DNA of 46,940 nt from JAWSUT01 sp033549345 (GCA_033549345.1 JAWSUT010000026.1:1-46940), one strand, 5' to 3'; positions 25,308 to 34,581 are shown, counted from the first letter of the stretch. A program made the numbers and translations. The notes: generated from the letters alone by a model not told the origin.

Positions 25308-25388
25308 ATGCAAAATATCTAACCAGGCGATAACAGAGACGGCAAAAGCTAAGCCTTATAATGTTGATTTATAAAAGAAAGGAGATGA

Positions 25389-26057
25389 TTGAACATATCT
25401 AAAAAATTTAATGAAGATTATAGCTTAAATACGAAAACCCTTAAAAACGAGAGGGGATATGCCTTGGACTCATATACACCTGTCAAAAAAACTATGACTA
25501 TTATCCTGATTTTGTCTCTTGGCATCAGCCTTCTTTACAATTATAAGCATTCAGGCATGCAACAGACGGAGTATCAAATATTTTTAAATCACTATTATTT
25601 TGCTGTAGAGCGCTCACTCACTCAAATAGATACATTACTCAATAGAAAACTAAGTGAAGAAAGTCTGAATCGTGAACTTTTGCGGTTATCACTTTATCTG
25701 GACAGAATGGTCCGTTTGGGAAGCTCATCAGTATTTGTAGAGGGTGTGTATCCTATCAGTGAATTTAATGTTTTTTATTTGGCTGCTGATACTCTTGTTT
25801 TTGGTGAGGAACACAACGGAAACAAGATTCCTCCGTTTGGACAGGATAACTTGTTAAGTGAGGGCGAAATAACTTACTTACTAGGCATTAAAGAACACCT
25901 TGAGTATATACACGGCCAAATGTATTCAGAAGAAACGCGGCAAGAAAACCCTAATTTAAAACGAGAGTCATTTAAGCAAATTGCTGCATATATATCAGGG
26001 ACTGGACTTGAACATGACTTCTTACTGGATAAATATCTGGAAAAAAGCATGAGGTAG
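25389..26057 (+). CDS. Membrane-anchored protein, short paralogue of the upstream PepSY protein
   Basis: 222 residues with a single membrane helix near 32-52 (MTIILILSLGISLLYNY) and a helical exported part. LSEGEITYLLGIKEHLEYIH resembles LTTEEIAYLEMVHETLLAIEE of the gene at 23940, and both have a YF-x2-VE-x-S helix before it. It stops before any PepSY unit. The TTG start at 25389 is supported by AAAGGAGATGA. Ends in a 19-bp hairpin terminator. Confidence 0.55.
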   Translation: MNISKKFNEDYSLNTKTLKNERGYALDSYTPVKKTMTIILILSLGISLLYNYKHSGMQQTEYQIFLNHYYFAVERSLTQIDTLLNRKLSEESLNRELLRLSLYLDRMVRLGSSSVFVEGVYPISEFNVFYLAADTLVFGEEHNGNKIPPFGQDNLLSEGEITYLLGIKEHLEYIHGQMYSEETRQENPNLKRESFKQIAAYISGTGLEHDFLLDKYLEKSMR

Positions 26058-26082
26058 TATAATCTCAGATTGTTATAATATC

Positions 26083-26124
26083 AAATATCAGAAGGGCACT
26101 CAAAAGAGTGCCCTTCTGATATTT
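26083..26124. terminator. Bidirectional terminator between convergent genes
   Basis: A perfect 19-bp inverted repeat with AAAA loop (arms 26083-26101 and 26106-26124; core AGAAGGGCACTC/GAGTGCCCTTCT). It sits between the plus-strand gene ending at 26057 and the minus-strand RND gene ending at 26245. Confidence 0.9.
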
Positions 26125-26244
26125 ATTATCCAAAGCTAGCTTGATAATCCTTTATTTTGCCTCCGACCGATGAAAACCGATGGTGGCCAGAGCGACAAAA
26201 ATCACGCTATCAGTATGACTTCGTCCATTCGAGTGATGATGCAG

Positions 26245-29200
26245 TTAAACACCGTCAGCTTCAGTCTGCACAATGTTCGTTGCTTTGGGCAGCAGACGGT
26301 CAAAGATACTGTAAATCAGCGGAATGACAAAGAGTGTGAGCAGGGCGCCCACGGTTAAACCGCCCATCACCGTTAAAGCCAGCGGCTGCTGCATTTCCGC
26401 ACCGGACCCGATGCCAAGTGCCAAGGGCAGCATGGCCAGGACCGTGGTCAGCGTGGTCATGAGAATGGGACGGAGGCGGGTTTCCCCCGCTTCCAAAAGC
26501 GCACTGTGTACATCCAGGCCCCTGCCCCGAAGTTGGTTTACGTAATCAATGAGCACAATGGCGTTATTCACCACAATCCCGGACAACATCACCACACCAA
26601 TCAGCGAAGGCAGGCTCAGATTCTGGCCGGTATAGAGCAGGGTGAAGATCACACCAATGGTCGCCAGCGGCAGCGTAAACATTACCGTCAGCGGATGGAC
26701 AAACGATTCAAACTGAGAAGCCATCACCATATACACCAGAGCAATGGCCAACGCCAGAGCCAGCAGCATATCGGCAAACGTGTCCTGCATCTCCATCATC
26801 TGCCCTCTAAACGCAGCGGTATACCCGGATGGCACATGCAAGTCGTCGATGGCCGCCTGGATATCCTGCTGCGCACTGAGAAGGTCCTTGTCTTCTGTCA
26901 GATTGGCTGTAACGGTGACAACGCGCTGGTTGTTGCGCCTGTTAATCGTTCTGGGGCCCTCCGCCCGTTCCAGCTCTGCCACATCACCGACGCGGACGAG
27001 CCGGCCGCCCTGGCCACCGATGATCACATCGGCAATATCGTCAATTTCTTCCCGCTGTCCTTCCTGCAGGGTCACAACCACAGCCAGCTCATGGCCGTCG
27101 CGGATCATCCGTGTGGCGGTATCCCCCTGAAACGCAGAGCGGATGGCGCTGCCCACGTTCATGGGATTGACGCCCATCATCATTGCCTGCTGCAGGTCAA
27201 GCTGAACCTGAATCTCCGGATGGCGGGAAGCCAAAGTATTCTCCGTCGATTCCACATAGTCCAATTTCAATAAATCTTTTTCCAGCCGGGCGGCCTGCCC
27301 GGCCAGAACATCCAAATCCGGGCCGCTTAGTTCCACCTCAACCCCGCTGTCGCCAAACATACCGCCGCCGGCCATTTGAAATTCACGCACAGTGATTTCA
27401 CCGTCAGGCACTTCCGGCAGTTTTTCCGTCAGCTGCTCAATAAACTTAGCGGTGGACATGTCACGCTCCTCCACCGGAACCAGCTGGAAGGTAACCCGGG
27501 CCTGGTTAGGCTGCGACTGGCCGCCGCCTGTCATCATGCCCATCCGGCCGCCGCCGGAACCAACGGCCACACTGACGATGTCTACCAGCGGGTCATTAAT
27601 CAGCAGCTCTTCAATCCGGGAGACCACTACTTCCGTGTCCGCAAGCTGTGCGTCATCCGGTAGTTCAATGTTCACTACACCGGTTCCCTCATCAAAGCCC
27701 GGCATTAACTCGCCGCCCAGGCGGGGAACCATTGTTATGCTGGTCGCAAAAAGCGCAGCAATGAGAAACAGCGTCATCACCTTATGGCGTAGAACAAAGG
27801 TCAGGGCCCGCCGGTAAAGCGGGGCAATTCCACCAGTCTGGGTCATGCTTTTGCCCATCCCCGGCCGCAGGAGAGCAGCAGAAAACATGGGCAGCACAGT
27901 AAGCGCCACAGCAAGTGAGGCCAACAGGGCGAAGCTGACGGTCAGCGCCAGTTCCTTAAAGAAAATACCGGCCATGCCGCCCACAAAGACAACAGGCAGG
28001 AAAACAGCCACCGTGGTCAGCGTGGAGGCAGTGATGGCCATGGCCACCTCACGGGTACCTTCTAAGGCGGCCTCCCGGCTGCTGCTGCCGTTTTGCAGAT
28101 GCCTGAATATATTCTCAATCACCACAATGGAGTTGTCCACCAACATCCCCACACCAAGAGCCAAACCGCTCAGCGTCATCATGTTGACGGTCAGCCCGGC
28201 AAAAAACATCAGGATAAACGTACTGATCAAAGAGACGGGAATGGACAGCGCAATAATTAACGTGCTGCGCATACTCCGCAAAAACAATAGTAAAATCAAC
28301 AGCGCCAAACCGCCCCCAATCAGGGCATTGCGGATCAGGGAACTAATGGACATCTCAATGAAAAAGGACTGGTCATCAGTCGGTGTAAACGCAACCTCCG
28401 GATATTCGTCAGCCAGTTCAGCCAGTTCCGCTTTCACCTGGTTGGCGGTAATCACGGTGTTGGCATCAGAGCGCTTGGCAATACTCATACTCAGGTTTTG
28501 CTGCCCGTTCACCCGGTTAACAACAGTCTGCGGCTGAGCCTGCAGGCTCACCTGGGCCACATCTTTCATCAACACAGGTACCGGTACAGGCTGGCGCTGC
28601 CCAGGAACCTGCACCGTCTGCATACCCACCATTAACTCTTCAATTTCCTCCACTGACTGTGTCCGCACCACGGTACGAATCAGCCAGCGGGTACCGTCTT
28701 CGGTGACGTTCTCGCCGGGAACGTTAAGGTTAGCAATCCGCAGGGCGTTTGTCACGGCAGAGAGCGTCAGATTATATTCCGACAGCTTTTCACCGTCCAC
28801 AACCACCGTAATCTCTTCCTCAAGGCCGCCGCTGACACTGACAGAAGCCACACCCTCCAGCCGTTCCAACCGCTGGGCAAACAGTTCTACCAGTCGGGTC
28901 AGCTCCACCAGATCATAATCTTCTGAAGCCACCGCCACACTCATTACCGGCATCATCGAGGGGTCAAACTTAAACACCGTGGGTGTTGACACCTCACTGG
29001 GCAAAAAGCGTGCGCTCTGGTCCAGGTTTTCCCTGATTTCCGCCGCTGCCGCGTCCATATCCGTTTCCCAGTTAAAAAACAAAATGATCATCGACGAGCC
29101 TTCACTGCTCACCGACTGAATCTCCCGGACATTGGTCAGTGTACCCAACGACCCTTCCAGCACCCGGGTCACATGCTGTTCCACTTCCTCCGGTGCCGCT

Positions 29201-29361
29201 CCGGGATAATTGGCCATCACAGCCGCCCCGGGAAATGTAATATCAGGGAACAAATCCACCGGTGTACGGGACCAGGAAACGGTCCCCATTAAAACAATAA
29301 CGGCAATCAGCATAAGTATGGTTACTTTTCGTGTAATGGCAAATTGAATTAATCCCTGCAT
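26245..29361 (-). CDS. RND-family efflux transporter (HAE1/SwrC-like)
   Basis: 1038 residues, full length for an AcrB-type pump with 12 membrane helices and two large exported loops. N-terminal ITRKVTILMLIAVIVLMG and PVDLFPDITFPGA are typical. TM4 carries GVGMLVDNSIVVIENIFRH (VDN, as in SwrC-type Gram-positive pumps), and TM10 has MLSGIVVNNAIVLIDYV. It would expel lipophilic compounds using the proton gradient. No adaptor (AcrA) or outer-membrane gene is present, fitting a single-membrane cell. The ATG at 29361 follows GGAGG and is 4 bp after the tetR stop, so the two form an operon. The exported loop holds a GGGRMGMMTGGGQ low-complexity patch. Confidence 0.92.
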   Translation of the reverse strand: MQGLIQFAITRKVTILMLIAVIVLMGTVSWSRTPVDLFPDITFPGAAVMANYPGAAPEEVEQHVTRVLEGSLGTLTNVREIQSVSSEGSSMIILFFNWETDMDAAAAEIRENLDQSARFLPSEVSTPTVFKFDPSMMPVMSVAVASEDYDLVELTRLVELFAQRLERLEGVASVSVSGGLEEEITVVVDGEKLSEYNLTLSAVTNALRIANLNVPGENVTEDGTRWLIRTVVRTQSVEEIEELMVGMQTVQVPGQRQPVPVPVLMKDVAQVSLQAQPQTVVNRVNGQQNLSMSIAKRSDANTVITANQVKAELAELADEYPEVAFTPTDDQSFFIEMSISSLIRNALIGGGLALLILLLFLRSMRSTLIIALSIPVSLISTFILMFFAGLTVNMMTLSGLALGVGMLVDNSIVVIENIFRHLQNGSSSREAALEGTREVAMAITASTLTTVAVFLPVVFVGGMAGIFFKELALTVSFALLASLAVALTVLPMFSAALLRPGMGKSMTQTGGIAPLYRRALTFVLRHKVMTLFLIAALFATSITMVPRLGGELMPGFDEGTGVVNIELPDDAQLADTEVVVSRIEELLINDPLVDIVSVAVGSGGGRMGMMTGGGQSQPNQARVTFQLVPVEERDMSTAKFIEQLTEKLPEVPDGEITVREFQMAGGGMFGDSGVEVELSGPDLDVLAGQAARLEKDLLKLDYVESTENTLASRHPEIQVQLDLQQAMMMGVNPMNVGSAIRSAFQGDTATRMIRDGHELAVVVTLQEGQREEIDDIADVIIGGQGGRLVRVGDVAELERAEGPRTINRRNNQRVVTVTANLTEDKDLLSAQQDIQAAIDDLHVPSGYTAAFRGQMMEMQDTFADMLLALALAIALVYMVMASQFESFVHPLTVMFTLPLATIGVIFTLLYTGQNLSLPSLIGVVMLSGIVVNNAIVLIDYVNQLRGRGLDVHSALLEAGETRLRPILMTTLTTVLAMLPLALGIGSGAEMQQPLALTVMGGLTVGALLTLFVIPLIYSIFDRLLPKATNIVQTEADGV

Positions 29362-29365
29362 GATG

Positions 29366-29974
29366 TTATAATTCCTCCTGTTTCGTGGGTAACCCCGATT
29401 GAGCTGCAATTCCTGTCAAAACCATCTTCAGTACTTCCGGCACAATTTTTTCTTCATCCAGCTGTCTGCCAAACATTTTGCCCACACTTAGGTTTTGGAT
29501 CATTGACATCAGTGCCGCCGCAATAATTTCTGTCTGATGAGGACGGAACTCACCAGACTCCATGCCTCTGGCAAGCTCCTGCTCATACCGCTTTTCAATC
29601 CGTTGAATTGAACGAATCACATTGTGGGGTACACCCCGATGCATATTCCGCATCATCTCCGGCTCTTCAGCCATAATCCGCTGCATCAGGATCACTTTCC
29701 CCACAGACAGTTTGTAATGGCACTCCACCATGGCCGAAATCCTCTCAAAACTGCTGCCGGCTGTCTCCACAGCCGCCGAGTCCACTGCAGTGTAGAGTTC
29801 TTCAATGCTGTTTAAAAATGTCTGCCGGATTAAATCCAGCTTGCTGTCAAAATAAAGGTAGACCGTACCTTTGGCCACCCCGGCAGCAGCCGCCACCTTA
29901 TCAATGGTCACCTGACCGCCTTCTTCCAATAGCTGCCTTGCCGCCTTAATTATCATGATTCGTTTATCGTCCAA
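29366..29974 (-). CDS. TetR-family transcriptional regulator of the RND pump
   Basis: 202 residues. The N-terminal helix-turn-helix is standard (IIKAARQLLEEGGQVTIDKVAAAAGVAKGTVYLYFDSK), and the C-terminal helical domain would bind ligand. It most likely represses its own operon with the pump downstream. The TTG at 29974 is preferred because AGGAGG lies 8 bp upstream; the in-frame GTG at 29983 overlaps that site. A 20-bp palindrome just upstream is the likely operator. Confidence 0.92.
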   Translation of the reverse strand: MDDKRIMIIKAARQLLEEGGQVTIDKVAAAAGVAKGTVYLYFDSKLDLIRQTFLNSIEELYTAVDSAAVETAGSSFERISAMVECHYKLSVGKVILMQRIMAEEPEMMRNMHRGVPHNVIRSIQRIEKRYEQELARGMESGEFRPHQTEIIAAALMSMIQNLSVGKMFGRQLDEEKIVPEVLKMVLTGIAAQSGLPTKQEEL

Positions 29975-29988
29975 ACGAAACACCTCCT

Positions 29989-30008
29989 ATGACTGACTGG
30001 TCAGTCAT
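29989..30008. promoter_or_regulatory. TetR operator palindrome
   Basis: ATGACTGACTGGTCAGTCAT: 9-bp arms around a 2-bp centre, 14 bp upstream of the regulator's start codon. The TGACTGAC/GTCAGTCA half-sites resemble known TetR-family operators. Confidence 0.8.
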
Positions 30009-30365
30009 TAACTACTATAGCACTCGGGCCGGACTCTGTCAACGGATTTCAGGACACGCGTTCAGATTTTCAAAGGAAATGAATGGTAACCAAAAGGTAT
30101 TCAATTTCACTAAACACTAAAGGAAATTTCCGGTCAAGGGAGAAAAATACCAGTAAGAGTTTGAAAACGGGAAAAGGCATTGACGCTTTATGGAGTTGTC
30201 ATCCTGGATTCGGTTACTCTTTACAACTGCGTTCGCCCTCAGGCACGAACACAGGGACAGTTCGCCTCTCACAGCGAACACTTGCATATACTTTTCCCAT
30301 GCAAACGAAAAAAATCATATGCCAGTTGGTATCCTACATGCACCGAGTAGAGGGGGGAGGATAGA
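30009..30365. other. Intergenic region upstream of the AOR gene with two small hairpins
   Basis: No gene is seen. Two adjacent inverted repeats occur: GTTCG...CGAAC (30231-30250) and GTTCGC...GCGAAC (30260-30279). They may form a leader structure for the gene at 30366, but no known riboswitch pattern was recognised. Confidence 0.4.
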
Positions 30366-32123
30366 ATGTACGGCTTCCATAATAAATATCTGCACATCAA
30401 TATGACAGACAGAAGTTTCAGAGAAGTGCCACTAGACGACCAGACCCTATCAAACTACCTGGGCGGCAAAGGACTGGCAACACACCTCTTGCTTGAGCAT
30501 CTGCCACCCGGTACAGACCCCCTGTCTGCCGAAAACATCATTATCTTTACCACCGGCCCCGCCGCCGCCACCAAAATACCCGCCGCCAGCCGCTACGGCG
30601 TATTTACCAAGTCTCCTCAAACCGGAATCTATTGCGAATCCTATTCCGGCGGCCACGTAGCCCCCATCATCAAAAAAACAGGCTACGACGCGATCCTGAT
30701 TACAGGAAAAAGCGATACCCCGCTTTATCTGCACATCCACCCCAATGGAGTCACCTTTCATGACGCCCGCCACATCTGGGGCATGGACTCCTATGCTACC
30801 GAAGACGCTATTAACGCCGAAATAAACATCAAAGACGTACAGTCAGTCGTCATCGGCCCTGCAGGAGAGAACCTCATCGCCTTTTCCTGCATCAGCAATA
30901 ACTACTGGCGCTGTGCCGGCAGAGGCGGCGTAGGCGCCGTTCTGGGCTCAAAAAAAATAAAGGGCATTGCCTTTACCGGTGACAAAGAAGCAGAAGTGGC
31001 CGATCCCGCTTTATTAAACAACTTCATAACCGACCTTATAAATCGCGGCAAAGAAAATGCCGGCGTCAGTGCCTACCGGAAATTAGGCACACCCATGATG
31101 GTCAATGTGCTAAACGATTCCGACGCTTTCCCTACACGGTACTGGCAAGACGGACGCTATTCCGACTATAAAAAAATCAACGCCGATACCATGCAGGCCA
31201 AATTCGAAGTAAAACCAAAAGCCTGTCACAGATGCTTTATCGGCTGCGGCAAGCTCAGTACAGTCCGTGAGGGCAAACACCAGGGTCTAACCGTAGAAGG
31301 CCCCGAGTACGAAACAATCTACGCCTTCGGCGGCCTCTGCTGCATCAACAGCATAGAAGACATTCTCTACGTAAACGACCTCTGTGACCGCTGGGGCATC
31401 GACACCATCACCGCCGGAAACCTCGCAGCCTTTGCCATTGAAGCCAAAAAACGCGGCAAACTTGACAACGCACCCGACTACGGCGACACAGAAGGAATCG
31501 TCCAGTTCCTCTCCGACATCGTATCCAGAACAAATACCGGCGAAATTTTCGCCAACGGCATAAGGAAAGCAGCATCCCGCCTCCACCTGGAAGAACTGGC
31601 CATCCACGTCAAAGGCATGGAACCGGCCGGTTACGATCCCAGAGTCTTAAAGGGAATGGGCCTGGCCTATGCCACCTCCGACCGTGGAGCATGCCACCTG
31701 CGCGCCACCTTCTATAAACCCGAACTCAGCGGTATGATCGAACCCGACGCCCTGGAAGGAAAAGCCGAACTGTTCATCGACTTCGAAGACCGCCTAACTC
31801 TCTTTGACACCTTCATCTTCTGCCGCTTCTTCCGTGACTTAATCGGCTGGCAGGAACTAAGCACAGCCATTAAAGCACTCACCGGAATAACCATGGATAA
31901 AAACAAACTCCAACAACTCGCCTCCCGCATCACCGACAACACCCGCCGCTTTAACCTCCGCGAAGGGGTAACCGCCAAGGACGACACACTACCCCTCCGC
32001 CTCATGAGAGAACCCATCGGAGATAAAAAACAACACCTGATCACCGAAGAAGAACTCCACTACCTGGTCCAGGACTATTACAAGCTCAGAGGCTGGAATA
32101 AAGAAGGCTGTCCACCCTTATAA
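30366..32123 (+). CDS. aor: Aldehyde:ferredoxin oxidoreductase (tungsten enzyme)
   Basis: 585 residues, typical of the AOR family, which oxidises aldehydes to acids with ferredoxin in anaerobes. The 4Fe-4S ligands match the family: Cys287, Cys290 and Cys294 (CHRCFIGC), and a distal Cys486 (FIFCRFF). Pterin-binding segments include YLGGKGLATHLLLEHLP near the N-terminus and GMGLAYATSDRGACHLRATF. ATG at 30366 follows GGGGAGGATAGA. Single gene with a terminator-like hairpin after it. Which aldehyde it uses cannot be told; no tungsten transport or cofactor genes are adjacent. Confidence 0.93.
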   Translation: MYGFHNKYLHINMTDRSFREVPLDDQTLSNYLGGKGLATHLLLEHLPPGTDPLSAENIIIFTTGPAAATKIPAASRYGVFTKSPQTGIYCESYSGGHVAPIIKKTGYDAILITGKSDTPLYLHIHPNGVTFHDARHIWGMDSYATEDAINAEINIKDVQSVVIGPAGENLIAFSCISNNYWRCAGRGGVGAVLGSKKIKGIAFTGDKEAEVADPALLNNFITDLINRGKENAGVSAYRKLGTPMMVNVLNDSDAFPTRYWQDGRYSDYKKINADTMQAKFEVKPKACHRCFIGCGKLSTVREGKHQGLTVEGPEYETIYAFGGLCCINSIEDILYVNDLCDRWGIDTITAGNLAAFAIEAKKRGKLDNAPDYGDTEGIVQFLSDIVSRTNTGEIFANGIRKAASRLHLEELAIHVKGMEPAGYDPRVLKGMGLAYATSDRGACHLRATFYKPELSGMIEPDALEGKAELFIDFEDRLTLFDTFIFCRFFRDLIGWQELSTAIKALTGITMDKNKLQQLASRITDNTRRFNLREGVTAKDDTLPLRLMREPIGDKKQHLITEEELHYLVQDYYKLRGWNKEGCPPL

Positions 32124-32128
32124 AAGCA

Positions 32129-32166
32129 AGCGTCGCAAACTACTGAAAACAGTAGCGAGCGACGCT
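32129..32166 (+). terminator. Two-part hairpin after the AOR gene
   Basis: Outer stem AGCGTCGC/GCGACGCT with an inner CTACTG/CAGTAG stem and AAAA loop, followed by CTCTTTACTT. Probably the terminator, though the T run is imperfect. Confidence 0.65.
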
Positions 32167-32362
32167 CTCTTTACTTGGCACCTCCCGGCATGCACTTGTG
32201 ACCGATGAGCGCCTTGCTTTGTTGGGGATACGAAAGCTGCCGATGGAAAACTATATTGTTTTCTATGTGATTTCCGAAACGAATATGCTGGTAACGGTAG
32301 TCAGAATTCTATATAACAGGCGTAACTGGGAGCAAATAATATAGTACTATTGTTGTTATGTG

Positions 32363-32391
32363 TTGACATAGGTTAATAATAATTGTAAACT
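32363..32391 (+). promoter_or_regulatory. SigA-type promoter of the Uma2 fusion gene
   Basis: TTGACA at 32363-32368 and TAAACT at 32386-32391 with a 17-bp AT-rich spacer, ending 23 bp before the start codon. Confidence 0.6.
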
Positions 32392-32414
32392 AAAACAAAC
32401 AGGAGGTGTCTGGT

Positions 32415-33173
32415 ATGGATTCCCGAGAACTTATTACTGCTCAGGAGTTAGCCGATTCTTTGCGGCTTTCCGTAGATACAATCTGGCGATATACCCGGGA
32501 AAAAAGAATTCCTTATGTGGAAATTGGTCAAAGGCAGTACCGGTATAATAAACAGAATGTGCTAAAAGCGTTGTCGGGCGAAGAAGAATTTTCCGCTCTG
32601 GCGAAAGAAGAATCAGCTCCCTACCAAGACAAAAAGAAATTAACCTATGCAGATTACGCAAAACTGCCGGAAGAGCCCGGCTATCGGTATGAGATTATAG
32701 ACGGGGTACTCTTGCGGGATCCTTCGCCATCCTTTCACCACCAACGTGTTTCCAGGCGGCTGCAGCGTATACTCGAAGATTATATTGACAAGGTGGACCG
32801 AAAGGGTGAAATCTTTCAAGCCCCGCTTGATCTTGCTTTGGCCGAGTATACTGTGGTGCAGCCGGATTTATTATACATGTCCGGCAGCCGTCCTCCCCAA
32901 AATAACCCGATAGATGTTGTTCCGGAGTTAGTCGTGGAAGTTATTTCTCCTTCTACCGGCAAAAAGGACCGGGTCCTAAAACTGAACCACTATCAGGCAT
33001 CGGGAATCCTTCACTATTGGATTGTAGATCCGGAAGAAGGCTTTATCGAGGCTTATGAATTACGGAATGGACATTATGTGTCGATGGTCAGATCTCATAC
33101 AGGCACTTTCTCTCACCCAAGTTTCACAGGGCTTTCCTTTGAAATTGAAACGCTGTTTAGCAAACCAAGCTAA
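32415..33173 (+). CDS. Excisionase-type HTH fused to Uma2-family (DUF820) nuclease
   Basis: 252 residues. Residues ~5-55 form an excisionase/MerR-like helix-turn-helix (ITAQELADSLRLSVDTIWRYTREKRIPYVEIG...YRYNKQNV). After a linker, residues ~80-250 are a Uma2 restriction-endonuclease-fold domain: YEIIDGVLL, VVQPDLLYM, PELVVEVISPSTGKKDR and LNHYQASGILHYWIVDPEEG, where the Asp and the Glu of VEVIS are the expected metal ligands. Uma2 proteins are abundant in some phyla with no settled role. ATG at 32415 follows AGGAGGTGTCTGGT. Not obviously in an operon; the next gene begins 29 bp later but is much more AT-rich. Confidence 0.8.
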   Translation: MDSRELITAQELADSLRLSVDTIWRYTREKRIPYVEIGQRQYRYNKQNVLKALSGEEEFSALAKEESAPYQDKKKLTYADYAKLPEEPGYRYEIIDGVLLRDPSPSFHHQRVSRRLQRILEDYIDKVDRKGEIFQAPLDLALAEYTVVQPDLLYMSGSRPPQNNPIDVVPELVVEVISPSTGKKDRVLKLNHYQASGILHYWIVDPEEGFIEAYELRNGHYVSMVRSHTGTFSHPSFTGLSFEIETLFSKPS

Positions 33174-33202
33174 AAAGCAACTTTGAAAGTAGGTGTGTGA
33201 GC

Positions 33203-33757
33203 ATGATAATTATGCTCTTTGGTATATCGAATGTAGGTAAGACGGTAACGGGTGAGAAGCTTGCTGAAAAGTTGAAGTATTCTTTTTTTGATTTAGATGA
33301 AGAGATAAAAAAGAAATTTCAAACAACCTTAGAAGAATTTATGCGTACATATCCATATTCACATGGGAGACATAAAATAAAGGGTCAGATTTTAAAGGAT
33401 TTAGTTAATGAATATAAAGATAATATGGTTATTGCTGTAAGTCCAATTTATTATGCAAGAAATTTTAACTCACTTTTAGATCTGGAACAGGTAATTGCAA
33501 TTGAGTTGCAGGATTCTAAGGAGCATATTTTTGAGAGAATGGTTTTTTCTGACGAGAATGACAATGTCTACAAGGATGATGCATATAAGGAAGCTCATAA
33601 AGATTATTATTTGCAAGATATACATAAAGATATTGTATATGTAAAAAGGGTATTTAAAAAAATTGAGAATAAGTATTTCATAGATAACCGCTCCGTAGAT
33701 CAAGTTGTAGAGGAATTGATGGTTTTAATTCATAATATAAGTTTAAATAAATGCTGA
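33203..33757 (+). CDS. P-loop kinase-like protein (shikimate-kinase-like)
   Basis: About 184 residues. Walker A GISNVGKT near residues 7-14 and FFDLDEEI at 30-37 resemble shikimate and gluconate kinases, but the sugar-binding residues of true shikimate kinase are not visible. LIRS-like LID regions are also missing, so substrate is unknown. Much more AT-rich than most of the window and full of Lys, Asn and Ile codons, which suggests recent acquisition. ATG at 33203 follows AGGTGTGTGAGC; an in-frame GTG lies 6 bp earlier. Confidence 0.6.
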   Translation: MIIMLFGISNVGKTVTGEKLAEKLKYSFFDLDEEIKKKFQTTLEEFMRTYPYSHGRHKIKGQILKDLVNEYKDNMVIAVSPIYYARNFNSLLDLEQVIAIELQDSKEHIFERMVFSDENDNVYKDDAYKEAHKDYYLQDIHKDIVYVKRVFKKIENKYFIDNRSVDQVVEELMVLIHNISLNKC

Positions 33758-33901
33758 CAGATACAACGAGTGGAGTCATAATAAGCTTTTATTTTAATAT
33801 TTTCCTTCGTAATTTCTACTGGTCGGTTCAGCTTCTACCATAGGTGCATCTGTGTACTCCCGGTCAAAATAATACCTGCACCTAAATAATAAGCAAGTTT
33901 A

Positions 33902-33939
33902 TTGACACTCCACACGGCTTTAGCCGTGTGGAGTGTCAA
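33902..33939. repeat. 38-bp perfect inverted repeat
   Basis: 18-bp perfect arms (33902-33919 and 33922-33939) around TT. The core ACGGCT-TT-AGCCGT and outer TTGACACTCCACAC / GTGTGGAGTGTCAA are unusually long and stable, with no T run. Either an imperfect-terminator type hairpin or the end of a small mobile element (IS200/IS605 and PATE ends have such hairpins). Confidence 0.7.
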
Positions 33940-33991
33940 CGCACGAAATGCCACATGAGAAGCTGTCAATGGCTGCTTCTAAGGAGAAACA

Positions 33992-34531
33992 ATGACCAAA
34001 CAGGGAAGCTACGCTACGGAAATCATTACAGCATTACAAAAGCTTGTCAAAATAACCAGGGCCAGCATCGTTGTGTTTATCTTGCTGTTTCTGATTGTTC
34101 ATGGCTGGAATCTTCGGTTTAATGCCCCCTATATCATCTTTGGTGTTCTTACAATCATCCTGTCTTTTATCGTGTTTATCTTTGTCCATGAATTTACCCA
34201 CGCTTTGGGCTTTATGCTTTTGGGGAAGGTATCGTTGAAAAACCTTGAGTTCGGATTCAAGCGTGATGCACTGTCCCCTTATATGCACTGCAAAGTCGGC
34301 GTCCCCATCAATGTATACAGAGCAGCCATTCTCCTGCCGGTCATCGTAGGCGCAATTCCCCTGGTCTGGGGCATCATTACAGGAAACATGCTGGTGTATC
34401 TCTTTGGGATTCTGACCTTCGTCAGTGGCTACGGAGATATTTACGTATTGTGGCTCTTAAGAAATGCACCGTCGGATTTAATTGTCAAGGACCATCCGGA
34501 GAAGCTGGGATGTGTAGTAGTGCAAAACTAA
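33992..34531 (+). CDS. DUF3267 membrane metalloprotease-like protein
   Basis: 179 residues with about four membrane helices. HEFTH at 66-70 inside a hydrophobic stretch (FVHEFTHALGFMLLG) is the zinc-protease motif of the DUF3267 family, and DALSPYMHCKVGVPINVYRAAILLP is also typical of it. The proteolytic role is not shown for the family. ATG at 33992 follows AAGGAGAAACA. Single gene ending in a GGAACAG-type terminator. Confidence 0.8.
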   Translation: MTKQGSYATEIITALQKLVKITRASIVVFILLFLIVHGWNLRFNAPYIIFGVLTIILSFIVFIFVHEFTHALGFMLLGKVSLKNLEFGFKRDALSPYMHCKVGVPINVYRAAILLPVIVGAIPLVWGIITGNMLVYLFGILTFVSGYGDIYVLWLLRNAPSDLIVKDHPEKLGCVVVQN

Positions 34532-34581
34532 CCTTGATTCCAGTCCCATACTCATAAAGATAATGTAATTCTCCCCGTCAT

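Noticed and set aside
30231..30279. GTTCG/CGAAC repeats upstream of the AOR gene considered as LexA boxes or a molybdenum/tungsten cofactor riboswitch
   Set aside because: Spacing does not fit CGAAC-N4-GTTCG, and the conserved loops of the Moco RNA were not found.
33794..33880. Minus-strand peptide ending REYTDAPMVEAEPTSRN considered as a TnpB transposase tail
   Set aside because: No recognisable TnpB zinc or catalytic motif, and the nearby hairpin lies on the wrong side to be its right end.
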